A stretch of 39,648 nt of DNA. Source: an uncultured Lachnospiraceae bacterium (GTDB lineage: Bacteria; Bacillota; Clostridia; Lachnospirales; Lachnospiraceae). The stretch spans positions 1 to 39,648 of the forward strand of contig CANQAR010000029.1 of the NCBI GenBank assembly GCA_947588845.1, written 5' to 3'. Of this stretch, positions 31,673 through 39,648 are shown one piece after another (position 1 is the stretch's first letter; every line of letters starts with the position of its first letter). Below the pieces are notes generated by a model. That model was not told the origin of the DNA and did no database searches. It saw nothing but the letters and a program-made list of their open reading frames with translations. The position numbers and the translations under genes are program-made.

Positions 31673-32764
31673 TCAGACTCTCTTGGCAATCAGCGTACCC
31701 ATCTGCACGGTGCCGACCTTCGTACATCCGTCCGACATAATATCTCCCGTGCGGTAGCCGTCTTTGAGCACCTGCTTCACCGCCGCCTCAATCGCGTCAG
31801 CCGCCTCATCGAGATCAAGCGAGTAGCGGAGCATCATCGCAGCGGAAAGAATCGTAGCGATCGGATTCGCCATGTCCTTTCCCGCGATATCCGGCGCGGA
31901 ACCGTGGCTCGGCTCGTAAAGACCGAATTTTGTCTCGTTCAGAGAAGCCGAGGACAGCATGCCGATCGAACCTGTCACCATGCTCGCCTCGTCAGAGAGA
32001 ATATCGCCGAACATATTCTCCGTCAGGATAACGTCAAACTGCGCCGGGTCGCGGACCAGCTGCATCGCACAGTTGTCTACCAGCATATGGGACAGTTCCA
32101 CATCCGGATAATCTTTCGCCACTTCCTCGACAACGGCACGCCACAGTCTCGAAGAATCCAGAACATTCGCCTTGTCGACACTGCATACCTTATGTCTGCG
32201 CTTTCTCGCGATCTCAAAACCCTTGACCGCGATTCTGCGGATCTCTTCCTCATTATATACAAGCGTATCGACTGCCCGGCGCACGCCGTCCTTCTCCTCG
32301 GTATAACGCTCTCCAAAATAGAGACCGCCTGTCAGCTCGCGCATGATCATCATGTCAAAGCCTTCCCCGATGATCTCATCCCGAAGCGGGCAGGCCGCTC
32401 TCAGCTCATCATAGAGATAAGCCGGACGCAGATTTGCAAACAGATTCAGCGATTTCCTGATCTTTAAAAGTCCTGCCTCCGGACGAAGCTCCGGCGCAAG
32501 CTTATACCACGGAGATGTCTTCGCATCTCCTCCGATTGATCCCATCAGCACCGCATCGCTCGCCTTCGCAATCGTGATCGTCTCATCCGTAAGCGGCACT
32601 CCATTCACGTCAATGGAAGCTCCTCCCATCAAAAGTTCCGTATAATCAAGCTCAAATCCATATTTTTTCCCGGCGGCGTCAAGTACCTTGCGTGCCTCCC
32701 TGACAATCTCCGGTCCGATCCCGTCTCCCGGAATGACAGCTATTCTGTATCCCATCACATTCAT
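31673..32764 (-). CDS. leuB: 3-isopropylmalate dehydrogenase
   Basis: Third step of leucine synthesis: NAD-dependent oxidative decarboxylation of 3-isopropylmalate. The 363-residue protein has [27 protein letters not shown], the Arg-rich [10 protein letters not shown], and [16 protein letters not shown]. The start chosen is ATG 32764 ([10 protein letters not shown]), with GGAGG 5-6 bases before it; 32755 is the alternative. First gene of the six-gene operon behind the promoter at 32836-32864. leuA, leuC and leuD are not in the window. Confidence 0.97.
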   Translation of the reverse strand: MNVMGYRIAVIPGDGIGPEIVREARKVLDAAGKKYGFELDYTELLMGGASIDVNGVPLTDETITIAKASDAVLMGSIGGDAKTSPWYKLAPELRPEAGLLKIRKSLNLFANLRPAYLYDELRAACPLRDEIIGEGFDMMIMRELTGGLYFGERYTEEKDGVRRAVDTLVYNEEEIRRIAVKGFEIARKRRHKVCSVDKANVLDSSRLWRAVVEEVAKDYPDVELSHMLVDNCAMQLVRDPAQFDVILTENMFGDILSDEASMVTGSIGMLSSASLNETKFGLYEPSHGSAPDIAGKDMANPIATILSAAMMLRYSLDLDEAADAIEAAVKQVLKDGYRTGDIMSDGCTKVGTVQMGTLIAKRV

Positions 32765-32835
32765 CCTTTCCTCCATGGTGATGCCCACAGTGCGGGCACA
32801 AAGTCTTCTTTCACGCAAAAAGAACTTATCTCACT

Positions 32836-32864
32836 ATAATAGTGGATTCCAATCTATTTTTCAA
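32836..32864 (-). promoter_or_regulatory. promoter of leuB-ilvD-ilvB-serC-serA-DUF1015
   Basis: TTGAAA (32859-32864), 17 bases, TATTAT (32836-32841) on the minus strand. Transcription would begin near 32829, about 65 bases before leuB; a small TGCCC/GGGCA hairpin (32782-32798) lies in the leader. No T-box or leader peptide rich in Leu/Ile/Val codons was found. Confidence 0.75.
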
Positions 32865-32925
32865 CTGTTAATTTACAGGAAATTGAATAAAACCGACTTT
32901 TTTCTCCAAAAGCCTATACGAAAAC

Positions 32926-32944
32926 TGGCGGCCAGAGGCCGCCA
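32926..32944 (-). terminator. intrinsic terminator after yajC
   Basis: Perfect 8-base arms TGGCGGCC and GGCCGCCA with a 3-base loop, followed on the minus strand by GTTTTCG. It is 101 bases past the yajC stop and ahead of the leuB promoter. The bases between 32945 and 33044 show nothing further. Confidence 0.7.
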
Positions 32945-33044
32945 CATTCGTACTGACACTGATTTTTCTTTCTTTAACAGACTCTGCCGCGGACAATCAG
33001 CTTCCCGCCGCAGGCACGGTTTCTTTCCCTTTGCTCTGCACAGA

Positions 33045-33365
33045 TCAGGCCTCTTCGGCTTTCTCCACTTCCGCGATGGCCGATTTTTTCATCGGGATAC
33101 GGCAGTTTTTATTGCTTCCAAACTCGACGATGCAGTCCTCATCCGTGATATCGATCACCACGCCGTAAAACCCGCTGGTCGTCACGATTGTATCGCCGAC
33201 CTCTACGGACGCGATGAGAGCAGCCATTCTCTTCTGCTCTTTCTTCTGCGGACGAATTGCAATAAAATACATCAGGGCGCCGAGAAATACGATGTAGATC
33301 ACCATCGTGATAAGCGGCATCCCGCCGCCTGCCGCGGATCCATCTGCCATTACATTCATCATCAT
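33045..33365 (-). CDS. yajC: preprotein translocase subunit YajC
   Basis: A small single-pass membrane protein that associates with SecDF-YidC. The 106 residues include a short N-terminus (MMMNVMADGSAAGGG), one transmembrane helix at about 17-38 and the signature FIAIRPQKKEQKR...ALIASVEVGDTIVTTSGFYGVV. GGAGG supports the ATG at 33365. It follows tgt after 173 bases; the tgt-yajC pairing is common. No clear promoter was seen in that gap. Confidence 0.95.
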   Translation of the reverse strand: MMMNVMADGSAAGGGMPLITMVIYIVFLGALMYFIAIRPQKKEQKRMAALIASVEVGDTIVTTSGFYGVVIDITDEDCIVEFGSNKNCRIPMKKSAIAEVEKAEEA

Positions 33366-33538
33366 CTGCGTTTCCTCCTTCTATAGTGCACAGTCCCTGT
33401 ACGCGGTTCTCTTTGCTGTCAGTCCCGGCCTGTCAGAGCAGAAACCTGCCCCGGACAAATTTCCGCGCCGGCCAAAGCAAAGGCAGAACGGCATATCGAC
33501 TGCAATAAGTACAATAATACACAATCTGCCCCTTTTCA

Positions 33539-34681
33539 TCAAGCACTTTTTTCCTGATTTCCAAGATATCGGGAAATTTTTTCATTTTTAAAAGTTTTGT
33601 AGCATCCCGCGTCGATCGCGTCCCTGATTTCCTCCATCAAGTGATTATAAAAATACAGGTTATGCAGAACGCACAGGCGCATGCCAAGCATTTCTTTCGC
33701 CTTCAGAAGATGGCGGATATAGGCGCGGCTGTAATTGCGGCAGGCCGGACAGCCGCACCCCTCCTCAATCGGTCTGTCGTCCAGTTCATATTTTGCGTTA
33801 AACATGTTCAGCTTTCCCGTCGATGTGTAGACATGGCCGTGGCGGCCGTTCCTGCTCGGATACACACAGTCAAAGAAATCCACGCCGCGGTCCACTGCCT
33901 CAAGGATATTGACCGGCGTTCCGACGCCCATCAGATATGTCGGCTTTTCGGCCGGCAGATACGGGACGACCGCATCCAGAATCCGGTACATCTCCTCGTG
34001 CGTCTCTCCGACCGCCAGTCCTCCGACCGCATAGCCGTCCAGGTCCATATCCGTGATACGCTTTGCATGCTCAATGCGGATATCTTCATAAATGGCGCCC
34101 TGATTGATCCCGAACAGAAGCTGATGCGGATTGATTGTATCCTCCAGGCTGTTCAGCCTGTTCATCTCCGCCTTGCACCGGGCCAGCCAGCGGGCCGTGC
34201 GGTCCACGGAATTCTGAACATATTCCCGCTCCGCCACGCTCGAAGGACACTCGTCAAAAGCCATCGCAATGGTCGAGGCAAGATTTGACTGAATCTGCAT
34301 GCTCTGCTCCGGCCCCATAAAAATCTTCCGTCCGTCCACATGGGACTGGAAATACACGCCTTCCTCCTTTATCTTCCGCAGATTCGCAAGAGAAAACACC
34401 TGGAATCCGCCGGAGTCCGTCAGAATAGGCCTGTCCCAGTTCATAAACCGGTGCAGTCCCCCCAGCTTCTTCACAACTTCATCTCCAGGCCGCACATGCA
34501 GATGGTATGTGTTTGACAGCTCGATCTGCGTTCCGATCTCATGCAGGTCCGTCGTCGCCACCGCTCCTTTGATCGCGGCCACTGTTCCGACATTCATAAA
34601 CACCGGCGTTTGCACCGTCCCATGAACCGTTTCAAATACGGCACGTTTCGCCATGCCGTCGCGTTTTATGATCTTATACAT
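33539..34681 (-). CDS. tgt: tRNA-guanine transglycosylase
   Basis: Exchanges G34 for a queuosine precursor (preQ1, or queuine in some gut Clostridia) in tRNAs for Asp, Asn, His and Tyr. The 380-residue protein has the active-site ILTDSGGFQVFSL, YLMGVGTPVNILEAV, DFFDCVYPSRNGRHGHVYTS, and the zinc site CGCPACRNYSRAYIRHL with a later HNLYFYNHLM. GGGGAG precedes the ATG at 34681. No queuosine-synthesis genes are adjacent, so the substrate is not shown. Confidence 0.97.
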   Translation of the reverse strand: MYKIIKRDGMAKRAVFETVHGTVQTPVFMNVGTVAAIKGAVATTDLHEIGTQIELSNTYHLHVRPGDEVVKKLGGLHRFMNWDRPILTDSGGFQVFSLANLRKIKEEGVYFQSHVDGRKIFMGPEQSMQIQSNLASTIAMAFDECPSSVAEREYVQNSVDRTARWLARCKAEMNRLNSLEDTINPHQLLFGINQGAIYEDIRIEHAKRITDMDLDGYAVGGLAVGETHEEMYRILDAVVPYLPAEKPTYLMGVGTPVNILEAVDRGVDFFDCVYPSRNGRHGHVYTSTGKLNMFNAKYELDDRPIEEGCGCPACRNYSRAYIRHLLKAKEMLGMRLCVLHNLYFYNHLMEEIRDAIDAGCYKTFKNEKISRYLGNQEKSA

Positions 34682-34711
34682 AGAATTCTCCCCGTCTTCC
34701 TGTTTGCAGGC

Positions 34712-34740
34712 ATGTTACCATAAACAGAAAAGATTTTCAA
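34712..34740 (-). promoter_or_regulatory. promoter of tgt
   Basis: TTGAAA (34735-34740), 17 bases, then TAACAT (34712-34717) preceded by an extended TGG, on the minus strand. The start point is about 25 bases before the tgt ATG. Confidence 0.6.
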
Positions 34741-34994
34741 GCGTTGCTGTCGGCCGCATCTGCCAGAAAGGAAACACAGCAGTCATCAACTTTTGAACAC
34801 TTCCTTAACATCTGTCTGTTTTTCATTATTTCCCGCAGAGTTTTTCTTTTTTTGTGTAAATTTACTTCTTCCGCTTTTCTTTTTCCTCTTTTTTTCAGCA
34901 AAAAGAGCCACATATTCTTTCATTAAATTTCCTGTTTGATTTCAGTACGCCGCAATTCGAAGAAATCCGGTAAAATCTGCTGTATGCAATTCAT
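34741..34994. other. gene-free, pyrimidine-rich stretch
   Basis: No gene is supported. From about 34840 to 34895 the plus strand is almost all T and C. An A/T-rich hairpin, CTCTTTTT/AAAAAGAG (34886-34907), follows. It may simply separate the divergent tgt and activase promoters. Confidence 0.5.
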
Positions 34995-35023
34995 TTGAAA
35001 AATTTCGACAAATGTTTTATACT
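34995..35023 (+). promoter_or_regulatory. promoter of the 1421-residue activase gene
   Basis: TTGAAA (34995-35000), a 17-base spacer and TATACT (35018-35023). Transcription would start near 35030, leaving a leader of 150-170 bases. The right end of the -10 box is also the left end of a long inverted repeat. Confidence 0.75.
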
Positions 35024-35073
35024 AGTACTGCCCTGCGTAAATTCCGATGAATAAATGTGCAGGGCAGTACTAG
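35022..35073 (+). promoter_or_regulatory. 15-base perfect inverted repeat over the transcription start
   Basis: CTAGTACTGCCCTGC (35022-35036) and GCAGGGCAGTACTAG (35059-35073) flank a 22-base AT-rich loop. The left arm spans the end of the -10 box and the start point, so it may be an operator; only about half of the left arm would be in the RNA. No T-tract follows. Confidence 0.65.
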
Positions 35074-35075
35074 AG

Positions 35076-35123
35076 CCTGAACCCCGGATTCAGGGGACGC
35101 CTGTCAGAGGAAGACCTGAATCC
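35076..35123 (+). promoter_or_regulatory. leader with mutually exclusive pairings
   Basis: CCTGAA (35076-35081) can pair with TTCAGG (35089-35094), or GGATTCAGG (35086-35094) can pair with CCTGAATCC (35115-35123). The middle strand is shared, so only one stem can form at a time. This is the layout of an attenuator or riboswitch switch region, but no known class was recognised. Confidence 0.45.
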
Positions 35124-35163
35124 CGTTCCAGAACTCATGAATGAATCTTGAATTTTGATCTGA

Positions 35164-35182
35164 AAAGGAGGCGCAGACTATT
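35164..35182 (+). promoter_or_regulatory. Shine-Dalgarno sequence facing a possible ATT start
   Basis: AAGGAGG (35164-35170) is 27 bases before the ATG at 35198, too far for normal initiation. An in-frame ATT at 35180-35182 lies 9 bases after it and would add six residues (M)SAQTY. No other in-frame ATG, GTG or TTG lies between. Confidence 0.5.
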
Positions 35183-35197
35183 TCTGCACAAACATAC

Positions 35198-38100
35198 ATG
35201 GAGACAACGTCAATACATACACTTGGAATCGACATCGGTTCCACCACAGTTAAGATTGCTGTCCTTAGCCCGAAGCAGGAGCTTCTGTTCTCCGATTATA
35301 AAAGGCACTACGCAAACATCCAGGAAACACTCGGAGCACTGATTGGCAAAGCGCTGGATCTCCTCGGAGATCTCTCCGTATCTCCCGTGATCACAGGTTC
35401 CGGCGGTCTGACTCTCGCCAACCATCTTGAAGTTCCGTTTGTCCAGGAGGTCATCGCGGTGGCTTCCTCCCTGCAGCATTTTGCCCCGCAGACGGATGTC
35501 GCGATTGAACTTGGCGGCGAGGACGCAAAGATCATTTATTTTGAAGGCGGAAGCGTGGAACAGCGCATGAACGGAATCTGCGCCGGAGGTACCGGCTCAT
35601 TTATCGATCAGATGGCTTCCCTTCTGCAGACGGACGCATCCGGACTGAACGATTATGCCCGTCATTATACCTCGCTTTATTCGATCGCGGCACGCTGCGG
35701 CGTGTTCGCAAAATCGGACATCCAGCCTCTGATCAATGAAGGCGCGACGAAGGAAGATCTTTCCGCCTCCATTTTTCAGGCAGTCGTCAACCAGACGATC
35801 AGCGGCCTTGCCTGCGGCAAGCCAATCCGCGGGCATGTCGCCTTTCTCGGCGGACCGCTGCACTTTCTTTCGGAACTGCGGGAAGCGTTTATCCGCACGC
35901 TGAAACTGGACGAAGAGCACGCGATTGTGCCGGAAAATTCCCACCTGTTCGCGGCGATCGGCTCTGCCCTCAACGCAAAGCCGGAAAGTTCAGTCACAAC
36001 GCTCGGCGGGATGATGAAAAAGCTTTCATCGGCGATCCATATGGAATTTGAGGTCGCGCGCATGGAACCGCTTTTTGCGACGCAGCAGGACTACGACCTG
36101 TTCCTCGCGCGTCAGAACTGCAATACGGTGCGGACATCCGATCTCTCCTCCTACCGGGGGAACTGTTATCTCGGCATAGACGCCGGCTCCACAACGACAA
36201 AAGCTGCCCTCATCGCCGAGGACGGTTCTTTGCTGTACTCATTTTACAGCAACAATAACGGGAGTCCTCTGCGCACGACAATCCGTGCCATGCAGGAGAT
36301 CTACCAAGTCCTCCCGGAGGGGGCCAGAATCGTCTGGTCCTGCTCGACCGGTTACGGCGAGGCCCTGATCAAGGCGGCCCTTCTGCTTGACGAAGGCGAA
36401 GTGGAAACGGTCTCACATTATTATGCCGCTTCTTTCTTTGATCCGGATGTGGACTGCATTCTTGACATCGGCGGACAGGATATGAAATGCATCAAGATCA
36501 AAAACCATACGGTCGACAGCGTCCAGCTCAATGAGGCGTGCTCCTCAGGCTGCGGTTCCTTCATCGAAACCTTTGCCAAGTCGCTGAACTATTCCGTGGA
36601 AGATTTCGCGAAGGCTGCTCTGTTCGCGCAGCACCCGATCGACCTTGGCACACGCTGCACCGTATTTATGAATTCAAAGGTTAAGCAGGCACAGAAAGAA
36701 GGAGCGGAAGTCTCCGATATTTCTGCCGGCCTTGCCTACTCTGTCATCAAAAACGCGCTGTATAAAGTAATCAAGGTGTCTGACGCTTCCGAGCTCGGAC
36801 GCCACATTGTCGTGCAGGGAGGCACCTTCTACAACGACGCCGTCCTGCGAAGCTTTGAGAAGATCGCCAACTGTGAGGCGATCCGTCCGGATATCGCGGG
36901 GATCATGGGCGCCTTCGGCGCAGCGTTGATTGCGCGCGAACGCTACCAGAAAGATGCGCAGAGTACAATGCTCTCGATCGACCGCATCAACGCGCTGCAG
37001 TTTACGACCACAATGGCAAAGTGCAAAGGCTGTACCAACCAGTGCCGCCTCACGATCAACCGTTTCTCCGGCGGCAGGCAGTTTGTCAGCGGCAACCGCT
37101 GTGAGCGCGGCATCGGCAAGGAGCGCAACAAGGAGCAGATTCCGAACCTGTTCGAGTTCAAGAACAAGCTGCTGTTCTCCTACGAGCCGCTTCCCGAGGA
37201 CGAAGCAGTTCGCGGCATTGTCGGCATCCCGCGCGTGCTGAACATGTACGAGAATTACCCGTTCTGGTTCCGGTTCTTTACTGAACTGAAATACCGGGTC
37301 ATCCTCTCTCCGGCTTCCACGCGGAAAATCTACGAGCTCGGAATCGAATCCATCCCGAGCGAGTCCGAATGTTATCCGGCCAAGCTTGCGCACGGCCATG
37401 TCGAGTGGCTGATCCGCAAAGGCATCAAATATATTTTCTATCCGTGCATCCCCTATGAGCGCACGGAATTCGGCGACGCGCCGAACCATTACAACTGCCC
37501 GATCGTCACCTCTTACGCGGAGAATATCAAAAACAATGTGGAAGCCCTGCGCACGGAAAACATACGCTTTGAGAATCCGTTTGTCGCGTTCACAAATCTC
37601 GAGACCGTGACCAGGCGCCTGAAAGAATGCTTCAGCGATATCCCGTCTGACGAGGTTGAACAGGCCGCAAAAGCCGGCTGGGAGGAAATGGCCCAAACGC
37701 GTCAGACTATGTATGAGAAAGGCCAGGAGACGCTGCGCTACCTTGAAGAGACCGGAAGACACGGGATCGTGCTTGCCGGCAGGCCATACCACATTGACTC
37801 GGAGATTAACCACGGCATCCCGGAACTGATTAATTCCTATGGACTCGCTGTACTGACGGAAGATTCGATCTCCCAGCTCAATCCGGTGGAGCGCCCGCTG
37901 ATCGTCATGGATCAGTGGATGTATCACAGCCGTCTGTATGGCGCCGCAAATTATGTCAAAACACGGAATGATCTCGACCTTATCCAGCTTAATTCCTTCG
38001 GCTGCGGGCTGGACGCGGTGACGACCGACGCGGTCAGCGACATTCTGAACCAGTCGGGCAAGATCTATACCTGCCTGAAAATTGATGAGGTAAACAACCT

Positions 38101-39463
38101 CGGAGCGGCCCGTATCCGCATCCGCTCCCTGATCGCCGCGATCCGCGTGCGGGAAAAGAACGAAGGAACCGAACGTACGATCCGCCCGGCCAACATCGAA
38201 CGTGTGCTTTTCACGAAGGAAATGCGCAAAAACTACACGATTCTCTGCCCACAGATGTCGCCGATTCATTTTAAGGTGCTCCAGGCAGCCATGAATGCCT
38301 CCGGTTATCGGATTGAGGTTCTGCCGAATGACAACCGTCAGGCCGTCGATGTCGGTTTGAAATACGTAAACAATGACGCCTGCTATCCGTCCCTGATCGT
38401 TATCGGACAGGTCATGGATGCGCTTCTCTCCGGCCATTACGATCTCAACCATACCGCCGTGATCATGACGCAGACCGGCGGCGGCTGCCGCGCCTCCAAC
38501 TATGTCGGCTTTATCCGGCGTGCGCTCCGCAAAGCGGGGATGGAACAGGTTCCGGTGATCTCCTTGAATCTGAGCGGCCTTGAGAAGAACCCGGGCTTCA
38601 CGCTCAGTTTCCAGATGGCAAAGCGCGCCATGTTCGCTCTCGTTTTCGGAGATATCTTCATGCGCTGCCTGTACCGGATGCGTCCTTACGAGAAGGTACC
38701 CGGTTCTGCAGACAGGCTGTTTCATACATGGGAGGAGCATTGCTGCAGATTTGTTGCCGGAAAGCCTTCCTACGGAGAATTCAGGAAGATGTGCCGGGAA
38801 ATCATTCATGATTTTGATACCCTTCCGATCACGGACGAGAAAAAACCGCGCGTCGGCATTGTTGGGGAGATTCTTGTGAAATTCCTGCCTGCCGCGAACA
38901 ACCACCTGGTAGATCTCCTGGAATCAGAAGGCGCAGAAGCAGTCGTACCCGACCTGATGGACTTCCTGCTCTACTGCTTCTACAACCAGAACTTTAAGTC
39001 CAGCTACCTCGGAACGAAAAAGAGTTCCGCCACAATCGCCAACTTCGGCATCTATGTGCTGGAGAAGCTGCGCCAGACGGCCGCGGAAGAATTTGCAAAA
39101 AGTGTCCACTTCGACCCGCCGTCCCACATCGAACAGCTCGGCGCCATGGCAAAGGATATCGTTTCTCTGGGCAATCAGACCGGCGAGGGCTGGTTCCTGA
39201 CCGGCGAGATGCTTGAGCTGATCCACTCCGGCGTCAACAACATTGTATGCACGCAGCCGTTCGCCTGCCTGCCGAACCATGTCGTCGGCAAAGGCGTCAT
39301 CAAGGAACTGCGCCGCCAGTATCCGCTCTCCAACATCGTCGCAATCGACTACGATCCCGGCGCGAGCGAAGTCAACCAGCTCAACCGCATCAAGCTGATG
39401 CTTTCAACCGCGATGAAGAATCTGGACAAAACGGTTCTGGAGCCCGCGGTAAATGACCAGTAA
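35198..39463 (+). CDS. giant acyl-CoA dehydratase activase-related protein (two ATPase domains fused to dehydratase-like domains)
   Basis: A 1421-residue cytoplasmic protein. Two BadF/BadG/BcrA/BcrD-type ATPase domains are in tandem. The first is at about 9-270 ([19 protein letters not shown], and [12 protein letters not shown] with Cys128); the second is at about 323-590 ([37 protein letters not shown] near 448). In 2-hydroxyacyl-CoA dehydratase activators this Cys segment holds a [4Fe-4S] cluster between subunits. A Cys motif follows at about 607-638 (CKGCTNQC...GNRC). Next comes a DUF2229 region (about 660-900, [22 protein letters not shown]) and a C-terminal HgdB-like region ([12 protein letters not shown] near 1096). 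It probably couples ATP hydrolysis to low-potential electron transfer; its substrate is unknown. It stands alone, with its own promoter and terminator. The start may be ATT at 35180 rather than this ATG. Confidence 0.92.
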   Translation: METTSIHTLGIDIGSTTVKIAVLSPKQELLFSDYKRHYANIQETLGALIGKALDLLGDLSVSPVITGSGGLTLANHLEVPFVQEVIAVASSLQHFAPQTDVAIELGGEDAKIIYFEGGSVEQRMNGICAGGTGSFIDQMASLLQTDASGLNDYARHYTSLYSIAARCGVFAKSDIQPLINEGATKEDLSASIFQAVVNQTISGLACGKPIRGHVAFLGGPLHFLSELREAFIRTLKLDEEHAIVPENSHLFAAIGSALNAKPESSVTTLGGMMKKLSSAIHMEFEVARMEPLFATQQDYDLFLARQNCNTVRTSDLSSYRGNCYLGIDAGSTTTKAALIAEDGSLLYSFYSNNNGSPLRTTIRAMQEIYQVLPEGARIVWSCSTGYGEALIKAALLLDEGEVETVSHYYAASFFDPDVDCILDIGGQDMKCIKIKNHTVDSVQLNEACSSGCGSFIETFAKSLNYSVEDFAKAALFAQHPIDLGTRCTVFMNSKVKQAQKEGAEVSDISAGLAYSVIKNALYKVIKVSDASELGRHIVVQGGTFYNDAVLRSFEKIANCEAIRPDIAGIMGAFGAALIARERYQKDAQSTMLSIDRINALQFTTTMAKCKGCTNQCRLTINRFSGGRQFVSGNRCERGIGKERNKEQIPNLFEFKNKLLFSYEPLPEDEAVRGIVGIPRVLNMYENYPFWFRFFTELKYRVILSPASTRKIYELGIESIPSESECYPAKLAHGHVEWLIRKGIKYIFYPCIPYERTEFGDAPNHYNCPIVTSYAENIKNNVEALRTENIRFENPFVAFTNLETVTRRLKECFSDIPSDEVEQAAKAGWEEMAQTRQTMYEKGQETLRYLEETGRHGIVLAGRPYHIDSEINHGIPELINSYGLAVLTEDSISQLNPVERPLIVMDQWMYHSRLYGAANYVKTRNDLDLIQLNSFGCGLDAVTTDAVSDILNQSGKIYTCLKIDEVNNLGAARIRIRSLIAAIRVREKNEGTERTIRPANIERVLFTKEMRKNYTILCPQMSPIHFKVLQAAMNASGYRIEVLPNDNRQAVDVGLKYVNNDACYPSLIVIGQVMDALLSGHYDLNHTAVIMTQTGGGCRASNYVGFIRRALRKAGMEQVPVISLNLSGLEKNPGFTLSFQMAKRAMFALVFGDIFMRCLYRMRPYEKVPGSADRLFHTWEEHCCRFVAGKPSYGEFRKMCREIIHDFDTLPITDEKKPRVGIVGEILVKFLPAANNHLVDLLESEGAEAVVPDLMDFLLYCFYNQNFKSSYLGTKKSSATIANFGIYVLEKLRQTAAEEFAKSVHFDPPSHIEQLGAMAKDIVSLGNQTGEGWFLTGEMLELIHSGVNNIVCTQPFACLPNHVVGKGVIKELRRQYPLSNIVAIDYDPGASEVNQLNRIKLMLSTAMKNLDKTVLEPAVNDQ

Positions 39464-39516
39464 ATTCCCATGCCCCACAGGCAGGGCTGCACCATAAACG
39501 AGATTCAGCATTGATT

Positions 39517-39569
39517 AAAAAACCTCCCGCTGTACTTCTCCGAAAAAGGTTTACAGCAGGAGGTTTTTT
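39517..39569 (+). terminator. strong bidirectional terminator after the activase gene
   Basis: Arms AAAAAACCTCCCGCTGTA (39517-39534) and TACAGCAGGAGGTTTTTT (39552-39569) pair with a single mismatch, with A- and T-tracts at the outside. It lies 53 bases past the stop. Confidence 0.9.
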
Positions 39570-39572
39570 AAT

Positions 39573-39623
39573 GCGCAGGCCCAGGCAGGGAAACCAGCTG
39601 CTGACGCAGCACCTGGGCCGCGC
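39573..39623. other. stem-loop at the right edge
   Basis: GCGC-A-GGCCCAGG (39573-39585) pairs with CCTGGGCC-GCGC (39612-39623), with a smaller GCTGC/GCAGC hairpin inside. It could be the end of a gene beyond the window, a repeat, or part of an RNA; no coding region can be supported in the last 79 bases. Confidence 0.4.
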
Positions 39624-39648
39624 AGACGAGCAGGAGGAAAAACCGCCT

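Noticed and set aside
30435-31757. A 440-codon open frame on the plus strand
   Set aside because: Antisense to ilvD and composed of His/Arg-rich residues typical of shadow frames.
32765-32835. T-box or leader peptide for the leuB-ilvD operon
   Set aside because: The leader is only about 65 bases, with no T-box core sequence and no run of Leu/Ile/Val codons.
36674-38905. A 743-codon open frame on the minus strand
   Set aside because: It lies wholly antisense to the clear activase gene, has no family-like motifs and is Arg/His/Asp-rich, as expected from the complement of a GC-rich gene.

Overview
The window looks like chromosome from an anaerobic, spore-former-type Clostridia, most likely an acetogenic member of the Lachnospiraceae. 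The grounds are a nickel carbon monoxide dehydrogenase with its maturation genes, strong GGAGG ribosome-binding sites throughout, several GTG/TTG starts, a His-rich nickel-binding-type protein and the serC-serA-DUF1015 arrangement. The genus assignment is inference. No phage, insertion sequence, CRISPR array, tRNA or rRNA was seen. Almost every gene lies on the minus strand; only prs (7816-8994) and the giant acyl-CoA dehydratase activase-like gene (35198-39463) are on the plus strand.

Layout, low to high coordinates. (1) 1-4336: a nickel-CODH module read leftwards from one clear promoter (4308-4336): His/Cys-rich protein, CooT-like protein, a 367-base structured gap, CooC, CooS and a second CooC cut by the window edge. 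(2) 4378-7644: der-plsY-gpsA, an operon for ribosome assembly and the start of phospholipid synthesis, with its own promoter and terminator. (3) 7696-9046: a monocistronic, unusually long PRPP synthetase. (4) 9079-20751: a long co-directional housekeeping run: ylxM-ffh (signal recognition particle), rpsP-khpA-rimM-trmD-rplS (ribosome and tRNA maturation), then three signal peptidase I genes around rbgA, rnhB, yraN, a membrane DUF2726 protein, pgeF and a PDZ/radical-SAM/DUF512 gene. Two copies of a palindromic interspersed repeat sit in gaps here. (5) 20734-24538: an HPr-like phosphocarrier with a long attenuator-like leader, a CsoR-family metal sensor with a His-rich N-terminus, and a glycogen branching enzyme with a tandem-repeat basic tail. 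(6) 24707-32864: one six-gene operon, leuB-ilvD-ilvB-serC-serA-DUF1015, for branched-chain amino acids and serine. (7) 32926-34740: yajC and tgt. (8) 34995-39569: a 1421-residue fusion of two ATPase activator domains with dehydratase-like domains, preceded by a complex leader and followed by a strong bidirectional terminator.

How the genes fit together: the CODH module would feed the Wood-Ljungdahl pathway, whose remaining ACS genes may lie beyond position 1. The serine operon supplies serine for one-carbon metabolism. The 1421-residue protein belongs to the radical/low-potential electron chemistry typical of anaerobes. The least explained parts are the His-rich nickel protein, the cooT-cooC gap, the His-rich CsoR behind glgB, the repeat family, and the leader and start codon of the 1421-residue gene.
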